A stretch of 64,000 nt of DNA, taken from Promicromonospora soli. GTDB taxonomy: Bacteria; Actinomycetota; Actinomycetes; Actinomycetales; Cellulomonadaceae. The stretch spans positions 613,993-677,992 of the forward strand of contig NZ_BNAS01000003.1 of the NCBI RefSeq assembly GCF_014653785.1. Reading direction: 5' to 3'. Of this stretch, positions 63,780-64,000 are shown one piece after another. The notes below the pieces were generated by a model, which was not told the origin of the DNA, searched no databases, and saw only the letters and a list, made by a program, of their open reading frames with translations. Position numbers and translations under genes: made by a program. How positions within the stretch are numbered: the stretch's first letter is position 1; each line of letters starts with the position of its first letter.

Positions 63780-63798
63780 TGAGGCAAGCCTAACCTCC
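63780..63798 (-). promoter_or_regulatory. Iron box (DtxR/IdeR-type operator)
   Basis: Read on the minus strand, GGAGGTTAGGCTTGCCTCA agrees with the 19-base consensus TTAGGTTAGGCTAACCTAA at 14 positions. It lies directly before the siderophore-interacting protein gene and includes its -10 box TAGGCT, so a bound repressor would block the promoter. Confidence 0.65.
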
Positions 63799-63933
63799 GC
63801 GGCGTGCGAGTGACGGTGTGCTGTGCGTCACTGGCTGAAGGCGGGTGGATGTCACCCGAGGCAACGCGGCCGGGGCAACCTTCCACGCCTAGCATGGGTG
63901 GGTCGTAGCTTTTCTAGCTGTCAGGAGTCCGGT

Positions 63934-64000
63934 CGTGAAGATCGCTGTTGTGGGTACGGGTTATGTCGGTCTGTCGAACGCGGTCCTGCTGGCCCAGAAC
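63934..64000 (+). CDS. Nucleotide-sugar (UDP-glucose-type) dehydrogenase, 5' end only
   Basis: Only the first 22 codons lie in the window. They encode MKIAVVGTGYVGLSNAVLLA, the dinucleotide-binding start of UDP-glucose/GDP-mannose dehydrogenases, which oxidise a nucleotide sugar to the uronic acid. The GTG at 63934 follows a CAGGAG site. Together with manC and the pyruvyltransferase-GT8 fusion it hints at surface polysaccharide synthesis, but the rest of the gene must be seen to name the substrate. Confidence 0.8.

Overview
The window looks like the chromosome of a high-GC Gram-positive actinobacterium, most likely of the order Micrococcales near Promicromonosporaceae or Cellulomonadaceae. 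The reasons are the strong G/C third-position bias, the many leaderless genes with a TAnnnT box 6-8 nt before the start codon, the plant-polysaccharide enzymes, the DUF3117 gene, and a gene order from dapD to tatB that resembles Mycobacterium tuberculosis Rv1201c-Rv1224 as I remember it. I see no rRNA, tRNA, CRISPR array, transposase or integrase. The placement is inference, because no database search was possible.

Layout. 1-4.9 kb: an ABC exporter pair, a pentapeptide-DinB protein and the GTPase ychF. 4.3-8.6 kb: a disturbed accessory patch. The last 11 codons of ychF are present twice, around a small secreted-protein gene, and are followed by a tiny membrane protein, a frameshifted histidine kinase with an intact response regulator, and a frameshifted SPFH protein. 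8.7-18.4 kb: a GH127-type arabinofuranosidase, a 1236-residue SARP/cyclase-like/ATPase regulator divergent from a trio of small proteins (DUF4242, ABM-like, SRPBCC), and a secreted CBM13-pectin methylesterase-pectate lyase fusion. 18.4-23.4 kb: a BCCT transporter, two GNAT acetyltransferases, a GGCT-like protein and a cold-shock-domain protein.

23.6-30 kb: a peptide ABC importer (binding protein, an oversized permease, a second permease and a fused double ATPase) closed by a perfect 33-bp inverted repeat. 30.1-41.4 kb: the conserved core block, made of a lytic-transglycosylase-like protein, dapD and dapE with back-to-back leaderless promoters, a LOG-family protein, a FolP2-like protein, DUF3117, an O-methyltransferase, sigE-rseA-htrA, tatB, trpS and a 2'-5' RNA ligase-like protein. 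41.4-46 kb: a YihY-type membrane protein facing the sdhCDAB operon. 46.2-48.8 kb: manC and an M20 amidohydrolase.

48.9-59.4 kb is a coherent nucleoside uptake and salvage region. A BMP-type binding lipoprotein, an ATPase and two permeases would bring nucleosides in. Cytidine deaminase, thymidine phosphorylase, adenosine deaminase and deoxyribose-phosphate aldolase would deaminate them, release the base and recover the sugar. After it come a second copy of the 16-bp-pitch inverted-repeat element, a pyruvyltransferase-GT8 fusion, a DUF402 protein, an iron-regulated siderophore-interacting protein and the start of a nucleotide-sugar dehydrogenase cut by the window end.

The observations most worth following are the ychF tail duplication, the two-copy 16-bp inverted-repeat family, the palindromic repeat sitting in frame inside the folP-like gene, and the uniform leaderless promoter spacing.
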